The notes under the pieces were generated by a model. It had not been told where the DNA came from, ran no database searches, and saw nothing but the letters and a program-made list of their open reading frames with translations. The position numbers and the translations under genes are program-made. A DNA stretch of 64,000 nt from Ferrovibrio sp035304305. Its GTDB lineage: Bacteria; Pseudomonadota; Alphaproteobacteria; Ferrovibrionales; Ferrovibrionaceae. Position 1 is the first letter of the stretch. Every line of letters begins with the position of its first letter. The DNA lies in contig NZ_DATGQG010000156.1 of NCBI RefSeq assembly GCF_035304305.1, positions 1 to 64,000 of the forward strand, in the 5' to 3' direction. Positions 34,681 to 44,152 of the stretch are shown one piece after another.

Positions 34681-34691
34681 GGAGAAAGCGT

Positions 34692-36518
34692 ATGTGCGGA
34701 ATTGTCGGCGTTGTGGCAACGCGGGACGTGGTGCCGTTGCTGGTCGACGGCCTGAAGCGCCTGGAGTATCGCGGCTATGATTCCGCCGGCATTGCGACGC
34801 TGGGCAAGAACGGCGCGATCGAACGGCGTCGCGCCGAAGGCAAGATCGCAAAGCTGGAAGCCCGGCTGAGCCAGGAGCCGCTCGATGGCCTGATCGGCAT
34901 TGCCCATACCCGCTGGGCCACCCATGGCGCGCCGAACGAGGAGAACGCCCATCCGCATGCCACCGAACGCGTGGCGCTGGTCCATAACGGCATCATCGAG
35001 AATTACCGCGAGATCGCCGAGGAACTGCTTGCCAAGGGCCACCGGTTCTACAGTCAGACCGATACCGAGGTCGCCCTGCGCCTGATCGACCAGTATCTGG
35101 CAGAGGGGAACGATCCCCAGCAGGCGGTGCAGGCGGCGCTGAACCGTTTTCGTGGCGCCTTCGCGCTCGGCATCCTGTTTCACGGCAAGGAAGACCTGCT
35201 GATCGGCGCCCGCCGGGGCGCGCCGCTGGCGGTCGGTTTCGGCGACGGCGAGATGTATCTGGGTTCCGATGCGCTGGCGCTGGCGCCGCTGACAGGCAGG
35301 ATCGCCTATCTCGAGGAAGGCGACAGCGTCGTCCTGACCCGTACCGACGCGAAATTCTTCGATCAGGACGGCAAGCCGACCGAGCGCGCCATCCGCCCGA
35401 CGGCGATCAGCGGCGCGATGATCGGCAAGGGCAATTACCGCCATTACATGCAGAAGGAGATCTACGAGCAGCCGGCGGTGATGGGCGATACCATCAACAC
35501 TGTCGTCAGCCCGACCGACCGCCTCGTGCATCTGCCCGATCTGGGTATCGACCTGGCCAAACTTTCGCGCATCACCATCGTTGCCTGCGGCACGTCGTAT
35601 TACTCGGGCCTGGTGGCGAAATACTGGCTGGAACGCTATGGCCGTATCGGCGTCGAGGTCGACGTGGCATCCGAATTCCGCTACCGCGAGGCGCCGGTCG
35701 ATCCGAACAGCCTGTCCATCTTCATTTCACAGTCGGGTGAAACGGCCGATACGCTGGCTGCCCTGCGCTACGTGAAGAACAACGGCGGCCGCACGCTGGC
35801 GATCATCAACGTGCCGGAAAGCAGCATGGCACGCGAGGCCCATGGCTGCCTGCTCACCAAGGCGGGACCGGAAATCGGCGTCGCTTCGACCAAGGCCTTC
35901 ACCTGCCAGCTGGTGACGCTGGCAGCCTTCAGTTTGGCGGTGGCGCAGGCCCGCAAGGTGATGCAGGCGGAGGAGGCTGCCCGGCTGATGGCGGCGCTGA
36001 TCGAGGTGCCAGCCCATGCCGCGGAGGTGCTGAATCACGACGACGACCTGCTCGCACTGGCGGAAAAGATCATGGACGCCCGTGACGTACTCTATATCGG
36101 CCGCGGCCCGTGCTTCCCGCTGGCACTGGAAGGGGCTTTGAAGCTGAAGGAAATCTCCTATATCCATGCTGAGGGCTACGCCGCCGGCGAGCTGAAGCAC
36201 GGTCCCATTGCGCTGATCGACGAAGGCGTGCCGGTGATCGTGATCGCGCCCAGCGACGCCCTGTTCGAGAAGACGATCTCGAACATGCAGGAGGTGATGG
36301 CGCGTGGCGGCAAGGTGATCTTCATGTCGGATCGCAGGGGCTTCGGCCATATCGACGAGCGTACCTTCGCGACCGTGGAGCTTCCCGAGGTGGATCCTTT
36401 CGTGGCGCCGATCCTCTACGCCATTCCGGTGCAGCTGCTCGCCTATCATGTGGCCGTACTGAAGGGGACCGACGTGGACCAGCCGCGCAACCTGGCGAAA
36501 TCGGTGACGGTTGAATGA
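34692..36518 (+). CDS. glmS: Glutamine--fructose-6-phosphate aminotransferase
   Basis: 608 residues, the usual length. Cys2 at the N-terminus (MCGIVGVVA) is the glutaminase nucleophile; SIS domains follow with CGTSYYSGLVAKYW, SQSGETADTLAALR and the C-terminal LAKSVTVE. It makes glucosamine-6-phosphate, the step before GlmM and GlmU. AAGGAGAAAG precedes the ATG. No glmS ribozyme is expected or seen, since only 11 bases separate it from glmU. Its stop overlaps the next start by ATGA. Confidence 0.97.
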   Translation: MCGIVGVVATRDVVPLLVDGLKRLEYRGYDSAGIATLGKNGAIERRRAEGKIAKLEARLSQEPLDGLIGIAHTRWATHGAPNEENAHPHATERVALVHNGIIENYREIAEELLAKGHRFYSQTDTEVALRLIDQYLAEGNDPQQAVQAALNRFRGAFALGILFHGKEDLLIGARRGAPLAVGFGDGEMYLGSDALALAPLTGRIAYLEEGDSVVLTRTDAKFFDQDGKPTERAIRPTAISGAMIGKGNYRHYMQKEIYEQPAVMGDTINTVVSPTDRLVHLPDLGIDLAKLSRITIVACGTSYYSGLVAKYWLERYGRIGVEVDVASEFRYREAPVDPNSLSIFISQSGETADTLAALRYVKNNGGRTLAIINVPESSMAREAHGCLLTKAGPEIGVASTKAFTCQLVTLAAFSLAVAQARKVMQAEEAARLMAALIEVPAHAAEVLNHDDDLLALAEKIMDARDVLYIGRGPCFPLALEGALKLKEISYIHAEGYAAGELKHGPIALIDEGVPVIVIAPSDALFEKTISNMQEVMARGGKVIFMSDRRGFGHIDERTFATVELPEVDPFVAPILYAIPVQLLAYHVAVLKGTDVDQPRNLAKSVTVE

Positions 36519-37123
36519 GTGTTCTTGAGCGTGGACTTCTGCCGTTCCGTCTGAGCATCTGCGGCGTCGCCGAGCTGCACCAGTTTGCCGGCGATGTCAC
36601 CCATATCCTGGGCATTCTCGATCCCGGCACCCCGGAGCCGCAGTACCAGCTGTTCCATCCCAGGGCCGTCTGTACCGGTTTCCGTTTCTACGACATCGTG
36701 CTGGATGAGCCGGAACGGGCGATGCCGAGCGAGGACAACGTCGCCGCGATCCTGGAAGTGGGCGAGCGTCTGGCGGGAACCGACGTGAACCATCTGCTGG
36801 TCCATTGCTTTGCCGGCGTGTCGCGCTCCACCGCTGCGGCCGTTACCCTGATGACCCAGCGCAATCCCGGTCGCGAGGCTGAGATCTTCGAGGCTCTGGG
36901 CGACATTCGGCCGCGGGCCTGGCCCAATTCGGCGATGATCGCCCATGCCGACCGGCTGCTGGGCCGGGCTGGCGCGCTTGTCGAAGCGATGCGGTTGCAC
37001 CACATTGCTGTGGCGCGCCGCTATCCCGAGGTTCGGACTCTGATCTCCAGCGTCGGTCGCGGGCATGAACTGCCTGTCGAAGAAGCTGCGCCGGAGAGCA
37101 AGGAAGGACCTGGACGGGCATGA
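36515..37123 (+). CDS. Protein-tyrosine/dual-specificity phosphatase-like protein
   Basis: 202 residues, cytoplasmic. The phosphatase signature HCX5R is present as VHCFAGVSRSTAA, with Cys98 and Arg104; a candidate general acid Asp lies upstream in FRFYDIVLDEPERA. The C-terminal 60 residues are helical. The substrate is unknown. It overlaps glmS and gor by 4 bases at each end, so it is translationally coupled to amino-sugar synthesis and glutathione reduction genes, an association I cannot explain from known pathways. Confidence 0.82.
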   Translation: MSVLERGLLPFRLSICGVAELHQFAGDVTHILGILDPGTPEPQYQLFHPRAVCTGFRFYDIVLDEPERAMPSEDNVAAILEVGERLAGTDVNHLLVHCFAGVSRSTAAAVTLMTQRNPGREAEIFEALGDIRPRAWPNSAMIAHADRLLGRAGALVEAMRLHHIAVARRYPEVRTLISSVGRGHELPVEEAAPESKEGPGRA

Positions 37124-38487
37124 GCGGGTACGATTTCGATCTCTTTGTCATTGGCGGCGGCTCGGGCGGCGTGCGCGCCGGCCGGATCGCGGCGGGCTAT
37201 GGCGCCCGCGTGGCCGTGGCCGAGGAATATCGCTACGGCGGCACCTGCGTGATCCGCGGCTGCGTGCCGAAGAAGCTGCTGGTCTACGGCTCCGAATACG
37301 CCCATGCCTTCCGGGATGCCGCCGGTTTCGGCTGGACCGTGCCGCCGGTCCGCTTCGACTGGTCGGCGATGATCGCGGCCAAGGACCGGGAAATCGCGCG
37401 ACTGGAAAAGATCTATCGCGGTCTGTTCGAGAATGCCGGGGTCAAGACCTTCGATGGCCGCGCCACACTGAAGGACGAGCATACGGTGGTGATCGGCGAC
37501 AGGACCGTCACCGCCGACAAGATCCTGATCGCCACCGGCGGCCATCCGGTGAAGCCCGCGGTGCCGGGCGCCGAGCTGATGATCACTTCCAACGAGGCCT
37601 TCCACCTCAAGGACCTGCCGAAGCGGGTGGTGATCATCGGCGGCGGCTATATCGCGCTGGAATTCGCCGGCATCTTTAACGGCTTCGGTTCCCAGGTCAC
37701 GGTTCTGTACCGTGGCGAGCAGATCCTGCGCGGTTTCGACGACGACATCCGCAATCACCTCGCGGCCGAGATCGTCAAGACCGGCATCGACCTGCGGGTA
37801 AAATCGGATGTCACCAGCGTGGAGCAGGGCGACGGCGGCCTGATCGTGCATCTCACCGACGGCAGTACGCTGGAAGTCGATTGCGTCATGGCGGCAACCG
37901 GCCGCAGCCCGAATACCAACGGGCTCGGCCTGGAGGCTGTCGGCGTCGAGACCGACCGCGACGGGGCCGTGGTGGTCAATGCCTGGTCGCAGACCAGCGT
38001 ACCGAACATCTATGCTGTCGGCGATGTCACCAACCGGATGAATCTGACGCCGGTTGCGATCCGCGAGGGCCATGCCTTTGCCGACACGGTGTTTGGAAAG
38101 AAGCCGCGTGCGGCTGATTATGAATACGTCCCTGCCGCCGTGTTCAGCCAGCCGAATGTTGGCACGGTCGGCCTGAGCGATACGGATGCGCGGAAGAAAT
38201 TTGGCGAGATCGATGTCTATCGCACCATCTTCCGGCCGATGCGCGCCACGCTGTCGGGCAGCGAGGAGCGCATCCTGATGAAGCTGGTGGTGGATGCCCG
38301 GACCGACCGCGTCGTCGGCGCCCATATGGTCGGGCCGGAGGCCGGCGAGATCATCCAGGGCATCGCCATCGCCATCAAGGCCGGCGCGAAGAAGGCGGAT
38401 TTCGATGCCACGGTCGGCATACACCCGACCGCGGCCGAGGAATTCGTTACCCTGCGCGAAAAGGTCCGCGAGCCGGTACAGGCCTGA
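37120..38487 (+). CDS. gor: Glutathione-disulfide reductase
   Basis: 455 residues of the class I pyridine nucleotide-disulfide oxidoreductases. FAD-binding GGGSGGVRAGRIAA, the redox disulfide GGTCVIRGCVPKK, a second Rossmann motif VIIGGGYIALEFAGIF, and the C-terminal HPTAAEEFVTL (His-Glu pair) identify glutathione reductase rather than lipoamide dehydrogenase. It keeps glutathione reduced with NAD(P)H. MaiA at 29.5 kb uses glutathione. It starts within the stop of the phosphatase gene and is followed by cobU after two bases. Confidence 0.95.
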   Translation: MSGYDFDLFVIGGGSGGVRAGRIAAGYGARVAVAEEYRYGGTCVIRGCVPKKLLVYGSEYAHAFRDAAGFGWTVPPVRFDWSAMIAAKDREIARLEKIYRGLFENAGVKTFDGRATLKDEHTVVIGDRTVTADKILIATGGHPVKPAVPGAELMITSNEAFHLKDLPKRVVIIGGGYIALEFAGIFNGFGSQVTVLYRGEQILRGFDDDIRNHLAAEIVKTGIDLRVKSDVTSVEQGDGGLIVHLTDGSTLEVDCVMAATGRSPNTNGLGLEAVGVETDRDGAVVVNAWSQTSVPNIYAVGDVTNRMNLTPVAIREGHAFADTVFGKKPRAADYEYVPAAVFSQPNVGTVGLSDTDARKKFGEIDVYRTIFRPMRATLSGSEERILMKLVVDARTDRVVGAHMVGPEAGEIIQGIAIAIKAGAKKADFDATVGIHPTAAEEFVTLREKVREPVQA

Positions 38488-38489
38488 CC

Positions 38490-39029
38490 ATGGCCCCGGC
38501 CATTCCCGGGCTGCGCAGCGATGCCCGCGTCACCCTGATCATCGGCGGCGCACGGTCCGGCAAGTCGCAGCTCGCCGAGCAGCTGGCCACGGAACAGAGC
38601 GGGCCGCTCGTCTATATCGCGACCGCGGAAGCCTGGGATGAGGAGATGCGCGAGCGGATCCGCGAGCACAGGCGGCGCCGCGACAGTCGCTGGCGCAGCA
38701 TCGAGGCGCCTTTGGGCGTGGCTGAGGAACTGCAGGCCGTGCCGATCGATGCCGCGGCGGTGCTGATCGACTGCCTGACGCTGTGGCTGTCCAACCAGAT
38801 GCATGCCGGTGGTGATCTCGATGCCGAGACGGACAGTCTGCTGGCCGCGCTGAACGGCGCGCGCTGCCCGGTCATCGTGGTGTCGAACGAGGTGGGACTC
38901 GGCATCGTTCCCGAGAACCAGATGGCGCGTGAGTTCCGCGACCGCCAGGGCCGCCTCAACCAGCAGGTGGCCGCCATAGCCGACCACGTCATCTTCATGG
39001 CGGCGGGGCTGCCCCTCGTCCTGAAATGA
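38490..39029 (+). CDS. cobU: Adenosylcobinamide kinase / adenosylcobinamide-phosphate guanylyltransferase
   Basis: 179 residues. The P-loop LIIGGARSGKSQLAE is near residue 15, and the guanylylated His lies in the RIREHRRRRDSRW segment; VVSNEVGLGIVPEN near residue 130 is the classic CobU motif. It phosphorylates adenosylcobinamide and forms the GDP-activated intermediate of cobalamin assembly. It lies two bases after gor and overlaps cobQ by 4 bases (ATGA), so these are coupled. Confidence 0.95.
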   Translation: MAPAIPGLRSDARVTLIIGGARSGKSQLAEQLATEQSGPLVYIATAEAWDEEMRERIREHRRRRDSRWRSIEAPLGVAEELQAVPIDAAAVLIDCLTLWLSNQMHAGGDLDAETDSLLAALNGARCPVIVVSNEVGLGIVPENQMAREFRDRQGRLNQQVAAIADHVIFMAAGLPLVLK

Positions 39030-40498
39030 CGGCCGGGCGCGCAACGGCCCGCGCGCTGATGATCCAGGGCACCGGCTCGGATGTCGGCAAATCGGTGCTT
39101 TGCGCCGGGCTTATCCGGCTGCTGGCGAAACGCGGCCATCGCGTGCTGCCTTTCAAGCCCCAGAACATGTCGAACAACGCCGCCGTCACGACGGAGGGCG
39201 GCGAGATCGGCCGCGCCCAGGCTCTGCAGGCGCGTGCCGCCGGCGTGGCGCCCAGCGTGCACATGAATCCGGTGCTGCTGAAGCCGCAGGGCGACCGGAG
39301 CGCGCAGGTCGTCGTGCAGGGACGCATGCAGGGGCAGGACGATGCCCGCGCCTATCTGCAGAGGAAGCGCTCACTCTGGCCTTTCGTCGCCGAGAGTTTT
39401 GCGAAGCTGCAGCGGGAAGCCGACTTCATCATCGTTGAGGGTGCGGGGTCGCCGGCTGAAGCCAACCTGCGCGCCAACGACATCGCCAATATGGGCTTCG
39501 CCTTGCGTGCGGGCGTACCGGTGGTGCTGGTCGGCGATATCGAGCGCGGCGGCGTGATCGCCGGCCTGGTCGGAACCGCGGCGCTGCTGGAGCCGGAGGA
39601 ACATGCGCTGGTTGCCGGCTATGTAATCAACAAGTTCCGCGGCGATGCCGGCCTGTTCGATGACGGGCTGAGGATCATTACGCAGCGCACGGGCTGGCGC
39701 AGTTTCGGCATCCTGCCGCATCTTGCCGCGGTATCGCGGCTTCCGGCCGAGGATACGCTGAGCCTCGATGCTGCCGGGAAGCCGGGCGAGGGCATCGTCA
39801 TTGCCGTGCCGCGCCTGCCCCATATCGCGAATTTCGACGATTTCGATCCGCTGCGGCAGCAGGAGGGCGTGAAACTGGTCTTCGTGCCGCCGGGCGAACC
39901 GCTGCCGGGCGATGCGGCGCTGGTCATCCTTCCCGGCTCGAAAGCGACCATTGCCGACCTGAAGGCGTTCCGCGCACAGGGCTGGGATATTGATCTTGCC
40001 GCCCATCTGCGCCGCGGCGGGCGTGTGCTCGGCATCTGCGCCGGCTACCAGATGCTGGGACGACGCGTCGCCGATCCGAACGGCATCGAAGGCACGCCGG
40101 AAAGCATCGATGGCCTCGGCCTGCTGGATGTCGAAACCGTGCTGACGGGCGAGAAGGCTCTGACGGAAGTCTCGGGCATCGAGCGTTTCAGCGGCGAAAC
40201 GGTGCGCGGCTATGAAATGCATGTCGGTGTCACGACCGGACCGGATGCCCAGCGGCCTCTGCTGCGCCTCGGCGGCCGGCACGACGGTGCCGTGTCGCCG
40301 GATGGCCGCGTGGCGGGCTGCTACCTGCATGGCCTGTTCGGCAGCGACGCCTTCCGTAGGGCCTGGCTGGAGCAGCTTTCAGGCCGGCAGATTGTTGCCG
40401 GCGATTACGAGGCCGGCGTGGACCGGGCGCTGGACGAGCTGGCGACTGCCATCGAGCGGCATCTTGACGTCGACAGCCTCATGGCAGCAGCGCGCTGA
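39026..40498 (+). CDS. cobQ: Cobyric acid synthase
   Basis: 490 residues, normal length. The N-terminal synthetase domain has MIQGTGSDVGKSVLCAGL and FKPQNMSNNAAVT; the C-terminal glutamine amidotransferase domain has RVLGICAGYQMLG with the nucleophile Cys and a His in YLHGLFGSDAFR. It amidates four carboxylates of the corrin ring. Its 3' end overlaps convergent cbiB by 20 bases. Confidence 0.96.
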   Translation: MTAGRATARALMIQGTGSDVGKSVLCAGLIRLLAKRGHRVLPFKPQNMSNNAAVTTEGGEIGRAQALQARAAGVAPSVHMNPVLLKPQGDRSAQVVVQGRMQGQDDARAYLQRKRSLWPFVAESFAKLQREADFIIVEGAGSPAEANLRANDIANMGFALRAGVPVVLVGDIERGGVIAGLVGTAALLEPEEHALVAGYVINKFRGDAGLFDDGLRIITQRTGWRSFGILPHLAAVSRLPAEDTLSLDAAGKPGEGIVIAVPRLPHIANFDDFDPLRQQEGVKLVFVPPGEPLPGDAALVILPGSKATIADLKAFRAQGWDIDLAAHLRRGGRVLGICAGYQMLGRRVADPNGIEGTPESIDGLGLLDVETVLTGEKALTEVSGIERFSGETVRGYEMHVGVTTGPDAQRPLLRLGGRHDGAVSPDGRVAGCYLHGLFGSDAFRRAWLEQLSGRQIVAGDYEAGVDRALDELATAIERHLDVDSLMAAAR

Positions 40499-41468
40499 GC
40501 AGCACGACGGCCCCCAGGACGAGGCAGGCGCTCCGGAAAAGGCCGAGTGCACGGCGGATGTCGCCGGCATCCGCAATCTCCCGGCCGTCGCCCATCCAGT
40601 GGTCTTCCACCCAATGCTCGCCGTAGCGGCGCGGCCCGGCCAGCTTCAGGCCAAGCGCGCCGGCCATGGCGGCTTCGGGCCAGCCGGCATTGGGCGAGCG
40701 GTGGCGTCCGGCATCGCGCTCGACGGCCGCAAACGCGCCAAGCGATGACGCACCGCCGCGGAACCAGGCCGCCAGGATCAGCAGCAAAGCCGAGAGCCGC
40801 GAGGCGGGCAGATTGACCAGATCGTCCAGCCTTGCCGCCGCCCAGCCGAAGGCACGGTAGCGGTCGGACCGGTGTCCGATCATGCTGTCGGCGGTATTGA
40901 TCGCCTTGTACAGCGCGATGCCGGGCAGCCCTCCGATCGCCAGCCAGAAGGCCGGCGCCACGACGCCGTCGGAGAAATTCTCGGCCAGGCTCTCGATGGC
41001 CGCGCGGCTGACGCCGGCCTCGTCCAGGCTGTCCGGATCGCGGCCGACGATCCACGCCACGGCCTTGCGGCCGCCGCCCAGCCCATCCTGTTCCAGTGCC
41101 TTTGAGACTGCGGCGACATGATCATGCAGGCTTCGTTGCGCGACCAGGCTGGCGGCGAGCAGGGCTTCGATCAGCCAGCCATAGGCGAAGCCTCGCAGGA
41201 CGCCGCTGATCGTCGTGGTCGCGATGCCAACGATCAGGAGCAGAACAGCGACCGTGAAGGCTCCGGCCAGTCGGCGCTGCCAGTTGCGCCATGCAGGCCG
41301 GTTGAGAAGGGCTTCGAGCCTGCCGATGATTGCGCCGAACCACACCACCGGATGCCGGATCAGCCGATGCAAGGTGTCCGGCCAGCCGAAGGCCGCATCG
41401 GCGGCCAGCGCGACGAGCAGGATCCAGAGGTTGATTGCAGCAGCGTCCACCGTAAGATCGCCCGCCAT
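40479..41468 (-). CDS. cbiB: Adenosylcobinamide-phosphate synthase
   Basis: 329 residues from the ATG at 41468, or 335 from 41486. A multispanning membrane protein with DAAFGWPDTLHRLIRHPVVWFGAII (in parts) at the N-terminus, and SLAENFSDGVVAPAFWLAIGG and KAINTADSMIGHR in the middle, all typical of CbiB/CobD. It attaches the aminopropanol arm to adenosylcobyric acid. The start region overlaps the start of the divergent threonine-phosphate decarboxylase gene, leaving no space for separate promoters. Confidence 0.93.
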   Translation of the reverse strand: MAGDLTVDAAAINLWILLVALAADAAFGWPDTLHRLIRHPVVWFGAIIGRLEALLNRPAWRNWQRRLAGAFTVAVLLLIVGIATTTISGVLRGFAYGWLIEALLAASLVAQRSLHDHVAAVSKALEQDGLGGGRKAVAWIVGRDPDSLDEAGVSRAAIESLAENFSDGVVAPAFWLAIGGLPGIALYKAINTADSMIGHRSDRYRAFGWAAARLDDLVNLPASRLSALLLILAAWFRGGASSLGAFAAVERDAGRHRSPNAGWPEAAMAGALGLKLAGPRRYGEHWVEDHWMGDGREIADAGDIRRALGLFRSACLVLGAVVLLSALLP

Positions 41469-42504
41469 GAAGGATGCAGCCACCATGGGCGACGCGGTGC
41501 CGGACCGTCAACCGGATCGGCCCGCCCATGGCGGCGACCTGGATGCCTTCCGCACGGCTCCCGGCGCATACGCCGGCGACTGGATCGATCTCAGCACCGG
41601 CATCAATCCGTTTTCCTATCCGCTTCCCGAACTGCCTCCGGATGCCTGGGCGCGGCTGCCGGACCGGGCAGCAATGCAGGCGCTGCTGCTGGCCGCGCGG
41701 GAGGCTTATGGTTGCCCGGCGGAAGCCGGCATCGTCGCCACGCCGGGAACCCAGGCCGCGATCCAGTGGCTGCCGCGCCTGTTCGCGCCTGCCCGCGTCA
41801 CCGTGCTGGGGCCGACCTATGCGGAGCATGCCCATGTCTGGCGCAGCTGCGGCCATACGGCGACGGTGCTGGATGCGCTTCCGGCCAGCCTGCGCGATAT
41901 CGATGTGCTGGTCGCGGTCAATCCGAACAACCCCGATGGCCGGGCGCTCGGCCCCGAACTGCTGCGACGCTGGCATGCCGAACTCAACAGCCGCGGCGGC
42001 TGGCTGATCCTCGACGAGGCTTTCGCCGATGTGGTGCCGGAGGTTTCCATGGCGGCCGATGCAGGCAGGCCGGGCCTCGTCATCCTGCGTTCCTTCGGCA
42101 AGTTCTTCGGCCTCGCAGGTGTGCGCCTTGGCTTCGTGCTGGGCGACAGCACCGTAACCGCTGCGCTGGAGCAGGCGCTGGGGCCATGGGCCGTCAGCGG
42201 CCCGGCCATGATGATCGGAACTGCAGCGCTGCAGGATACGGCATGGCAGGAGAGCATGCGCCAGGAGCTGCGCGCCCGCATGCGGCGTTTCGATCAGGCC
42301 ATGCGCGATCGCGGCATCCATGTACTCGGCGGCACCGCGCTGTTCCGGCTCGCCAAGGCAGATGCGGCTGCGCTGGCGGCCAGGCTGCGCGAGCAGGGCG
42401 TCCATACGCGCATCTTCGACTACAATCCCGCCTGGGTCCGTTTCGGCCTGCCGGCCGACGAGGCCGAATTCTGGCGCCGCTTCGATGCGGCGACGGGGAG
42501 CTAG
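41467..42504 (+). CDS. cobC: Threonine-phosphate decarboxylase (cobalamin biosynthesis)
   Basis: 345 residues from ATG 41467; ATG 41485 is an alternative with AAGGA ten bases upstream and may be the true start. A fold-type I PLP enzyme: DLSTGINPFSYPLPELP at the N-terminus, VNPNNPDGRALG, LDEAFADVVPE and the PLP-Lys motif SFGKFFGLAGVRLGFV. It makes (R)-1-amino-2-propanol phosphate for the lower-loop arm, the substrate of CbiB. Called CobC in aerobic-pathway naming and CobD in Salmonella. Its stop overlaps potI by 4 bases. Confidence 0.92.
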   Translation: MKDAATMGDAVPDRQPDRPAHGGDLDAFRTAPGAYAGDWIDLSTGINPFSYPLPELPPDAWARLPDRAAMQALLLAAREAYGCPAEAGIVATPGTQAAIQWLPRLFAPARVTVLGPTYAEHAHVWRSCGHTATVLDALPASLRDIDVLVAVNPNNPDGRALGPELLRRWHAELNSRGGWLILDEAFADVVPEVSMAADAGRPGLVILRSFGKFFGLAGVRLGFVLGDSTVTAALEQALGPWAVSGPAMMIGTAALQDTAWQESMRQELRARMRRFDQAMRDRGIHVLGGTALFRLAKADAAALAARLREQGVHTRIFDYNPAWVRFGLPADEAEFWRRFDAATGS

Positions 42505-43292
42505 CGCCGCCCGGGCCAGGAGCGCTTGGCGAGCAGGCTGGCGACGATCACCAATATGCTGACGATGGCCAGCATGATGGTCGAGATCGCGTTGATCTCG
42601 GGCGAGATGCCGAGCCGCACGGCGGAATAGACGCGCACCGGCAGGGTCGTCGCACCCGGACCGTTGACGAACGAGGCGATCACCACGTCGTCCAGCGACA
42701 GGGTGAAGGCGAGCAGCCAGCCGGCCGCCAGTGCCGGCGCCAGGCTGGGCACGGTGACCAGCAGGAAGGCGCGCACCGGTCCGGCGCCCAGATCCCGGGC
42801 CGCGGCTTCCAGATCGGGATCGAGCCCGATGAGCCGCGCCTGCACGATCACCAGCACGAAGGCGGTCCCGAGGGTCGCATGGGCCAGCGCCACCGTGAGC
42901 ATGCCGCGGTCCAGCCCGACGGCGACGAACAGCATCAGGGTGCTGACGCCGAGGATCACCTCCGGCAGAACCATCGGCGCCAGCAGCAGGCCGCCAAGCG
43001 TCTGCCGGCCGGGAAAGCGGCCGAGCCGCGTCAGCATCAGCGCACCCAGCGTGCCGATGACGGTGGCCAGCGTGGCCGCGGCGACCGCAACCTGCAGCGA
43101 ATTCAGTGCCGCCTCCAGATAGGCCGGATTGGAGAACAGCACTTCGTACCAGTGCAGCGAAAAGCCACCCCAGACCGTCACCAGCCTTGAAGCGTTGAAG
43201 GAGTAGATCACCACCAGCAGGATCGGCAGGTAGAGAAAGGCGAGCCCGAGCGCGAGCGCGCCGATATTGAATTTGCCGGGTCCGGTTCTCAT
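42501..43292 (-). CDS. potI: Putrescine-type ABC transporter permease (PotI-like)
   Basis: 263 residues with six membrane helices. The EAA loop near residue 165 reads LEAAARDLGAGPVRAFLLVTVPSLAPALAAG (in parts), and the N-terminal LAFLYLPILLVVIYSFNASRL is typical of the PotC/PotI permease. It pairs with the PotH-like permease, whose stop overlaps this start by 4 bases. Last gene of the potF-potG-potH-potI operon. Confidence 0.9.
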   Translation of the reverse strand: MRTGPGKFNIGALALGLAFLYLPILLVVIYSFNASRLVTVWGGFSLHWYEVLFSNPAYLEAALNSLQVAVAAATLATVIGTLGALMLTRLGRFPGRQTLGGLLLAPMVLPEVILGVSTLMLFVAVGLDRGMLTVALAHATLGTAFVLVIVQARLIGLDPDLEAAARDLGAGPVRAFLLVTVPSLAPALAAGWLLAFTLSLDDVVIASFVNGPGATTLPVRVYSAVRLGISPEINAISTIMLAIVSILVIVASLLAKRSWPGRR

Positions 43293-44149
43293 CGCCGGCC
43301 GCCCAGTTCGAGCCGCTGCAGGGCGATGGCGGGGGCGAGCAGCAGCAACATGAGCAGGATCGCCAGCGCGCTCGCCATGGTCCAGTCGCGGTTGGAGAAG
43401 AATTCGGTCCAGACCGTCTGGCCCAGCGTGATGGTGGCCGAACCGCCCAGCAGATCGGGAATGATGAATTCACCCATGGTGGGAATGAAGACCATCAGCG
43501 CCGCGGCCAGAATGCCCGGCCGTGCCAGCGGCACGGTGACGAGCCAGAAGGCCTCACGCGGCGAGGCGCCGAGATCGATGGCGGCCTCGGTCAGGCGCGG
43601 CGACTGGCCGGCGAGGCTGGCATAGATCGGCAGGATGGCAAACGGCAGGTAGGTGTAGGTCATGCCGATCACCACGCCGAAGCCGGTATTGACCATCACC
43701 AGCGGCTCGTCGATCAGTCCGAGCCCAAGCAGCGCGGCATTGATCAGTCCCTCCGGCTTGAGCAGCGCGATCCAGGCATAGACGCGGATCAGGAAGGAGG
43801 TCCAGAAGGGCAGGATGATCAAGGTCAGCAGCAGGGGCTGCCAGCGCGGCGCGATCCGCGTCACTGCCTGGGCGATGGCCAACCCGAATGCGACGCAGAG
43901 CAGGGTCGTCATTCCGGCATAGAGCAGACTGTTGAGCAGGGCACGGGCATACAGCGCATCGGCAAAGACAAGGGCGTAATTGCCAAGCTGCAGGTTCAGC
44001 CGGCCGTCCTCGAAGAGCGGCGTATAGGGCGGCTGCGCCAGCAGCGGCTCGGCAAAGCTGATCTTGAGCACCAGCGCCAGCGGCAGGGCCATGAAGGTCA
44101 CCGCCCAGAGAGCAGGGAATGCGATCAGCGCGAGGCCGCGGCGCGTCAT
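43289..44149 (-). CDS. potH: Putrescine-type ABC transporter permease (PotH-like)
   Basis: 286 residues, six predicted membrane helices. The EAA loop is LTEAAIDLGASPREAFWLVTVPL near residue 200, and LPFWTSFLIRVYAWIALL near 115 matches PotB/PotH permeases. It forms the membrane channel with PotI. It starts 3 bases after the potG stop. Subunit order F, G, H, I matches the E. coli putrescine importer. Confidence 0.9.
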   Translation of the reverse strand: MTRRGLALIAFPALWAVTFMALPLALVLKISFAEPLLAQPPYTPLFEDGRLNLQLGNYALVFADALYARALLNSLLYAGMTTLLCVAFGLAIAQAVTRIAPRWQPLLLTLIILPFWTSFLIRVYAWIALLKPEGLINAALLGLGLIDEPLVMVNTGFGVVIGMTYTYLPFAILPIYASLAGQSPRLTEAAIDLGASPREAFWLVTVPLARPGILAAALMVFIPTMGEFIIPDLLGGSATITLGQTVWTEFFSNRDWTMASALAILLMLLLLAPAIALQRLELGGRR

Positions 44150-44152
44150 GGC

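Noticed and set aside
34681..34691. glmS ribozyme
   Set aside because: Only 11 bases separate glmU from glmS, too short for a ribozyme, which is also a feature of Gram-positives.
38490..42504. Cobalamin genes as a B12-regulated operon
   Set aside because: cobU and cobQ are embedded in the glmU-gor run with overlaps, leaving no space for a riboswitch; cbiB and cobC overlap at their starts.
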